From the NCBI GenBank assembly GCA_015222595.1, contig JADFVP010000112.1:1-5857 (forward strand): a stretch of DNA of 5,857 nt. Direction: 5' to 3'. Both the position numbers and the translations under genes were made by a program. The notes under the pieces are model-generated. The model was not told the DNA's origin and searched no databases. It was given only the letters and a program-made list of their open reading frames with translations. Positions within the stretch are counted from its first letter, which is position 1. Every line of letters begins with the position of its first letter. Below, one piece after another: positions 5,851-5,857 of the stretch. The DNA is from Pseudomonadota bacterium (GTDB taxonomy: Bacteria > Desulfobacterota > GWC2-55-46 > JADFVP01).

Positions 5851-5857
5851 CCCCCCC

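Overview
This 5.86 kb window comes from a Gram-negative-type bacterium of roughly 50% GC. A Wzx-type flippase, a WaaL/O-antigen-ligase-type protein and two family 2 glycosyltransferases point to a lipopolysaccharide O-antigen or related surface-polysaccharide locus. The sequence alone does not fix the lineage. A proteobacterium in the broad sense, possibly a former deltaproteobacterium, would fit but is not shown.

Left part (1-2499, minus strand): three tightly packed genes read right to left. They are a DPM1-like glycosyltransferase, a Wzx/MATE-type flippase and a second family 2 glycosyltransferase cut by the left window edge. The first pair overlaps as GTGA and the second pair abuts as TAAATG, so this is almost certainly one translationally coupled operon. 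It would make lipid-linked sugars or glycans and flip them across the inner membrane.

Divergent intergenic region (2500-2866): it holds a good sigma70-type promoter for the minus-strand operon (TTGCAT-17-TATACT). Farther upstream, on the same strand, is a short stretch resembling the JUMPstart/ops element that recruits RfaH-type NusG paralogs to polysaccharide operons. This is the most interesting regulatory signal in the window. It is an inference from motif similarity and not proven.

Middle (2867-4096, plus strand): an O-antigen ligase/polymerase-family membrane protein, divergent from the glycosyltransferase operon. The polysaccharide genes together cover sugar transfer, export across the inner membrane, and ligation or polymerisation on the periplasmic side.

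Right part (4097-5857): an unrelated pair of convergent genes. On the plus strand is a 130-residue lysine/alanine-rich histone H1-like protein with a strong ribosome binding site and a C-terminal tail of nine perfectly phased hexapeptides. On the minus strand is a two-TM potassium channel fused to an RCK/TrkA domain, with an unusual TVGYSE selectivity filter. The two genes share a long bidirectional hairpin terminator. The window ends in a run of eight C. No RNA genes, CRISPR arrays or mobile elements were seen.
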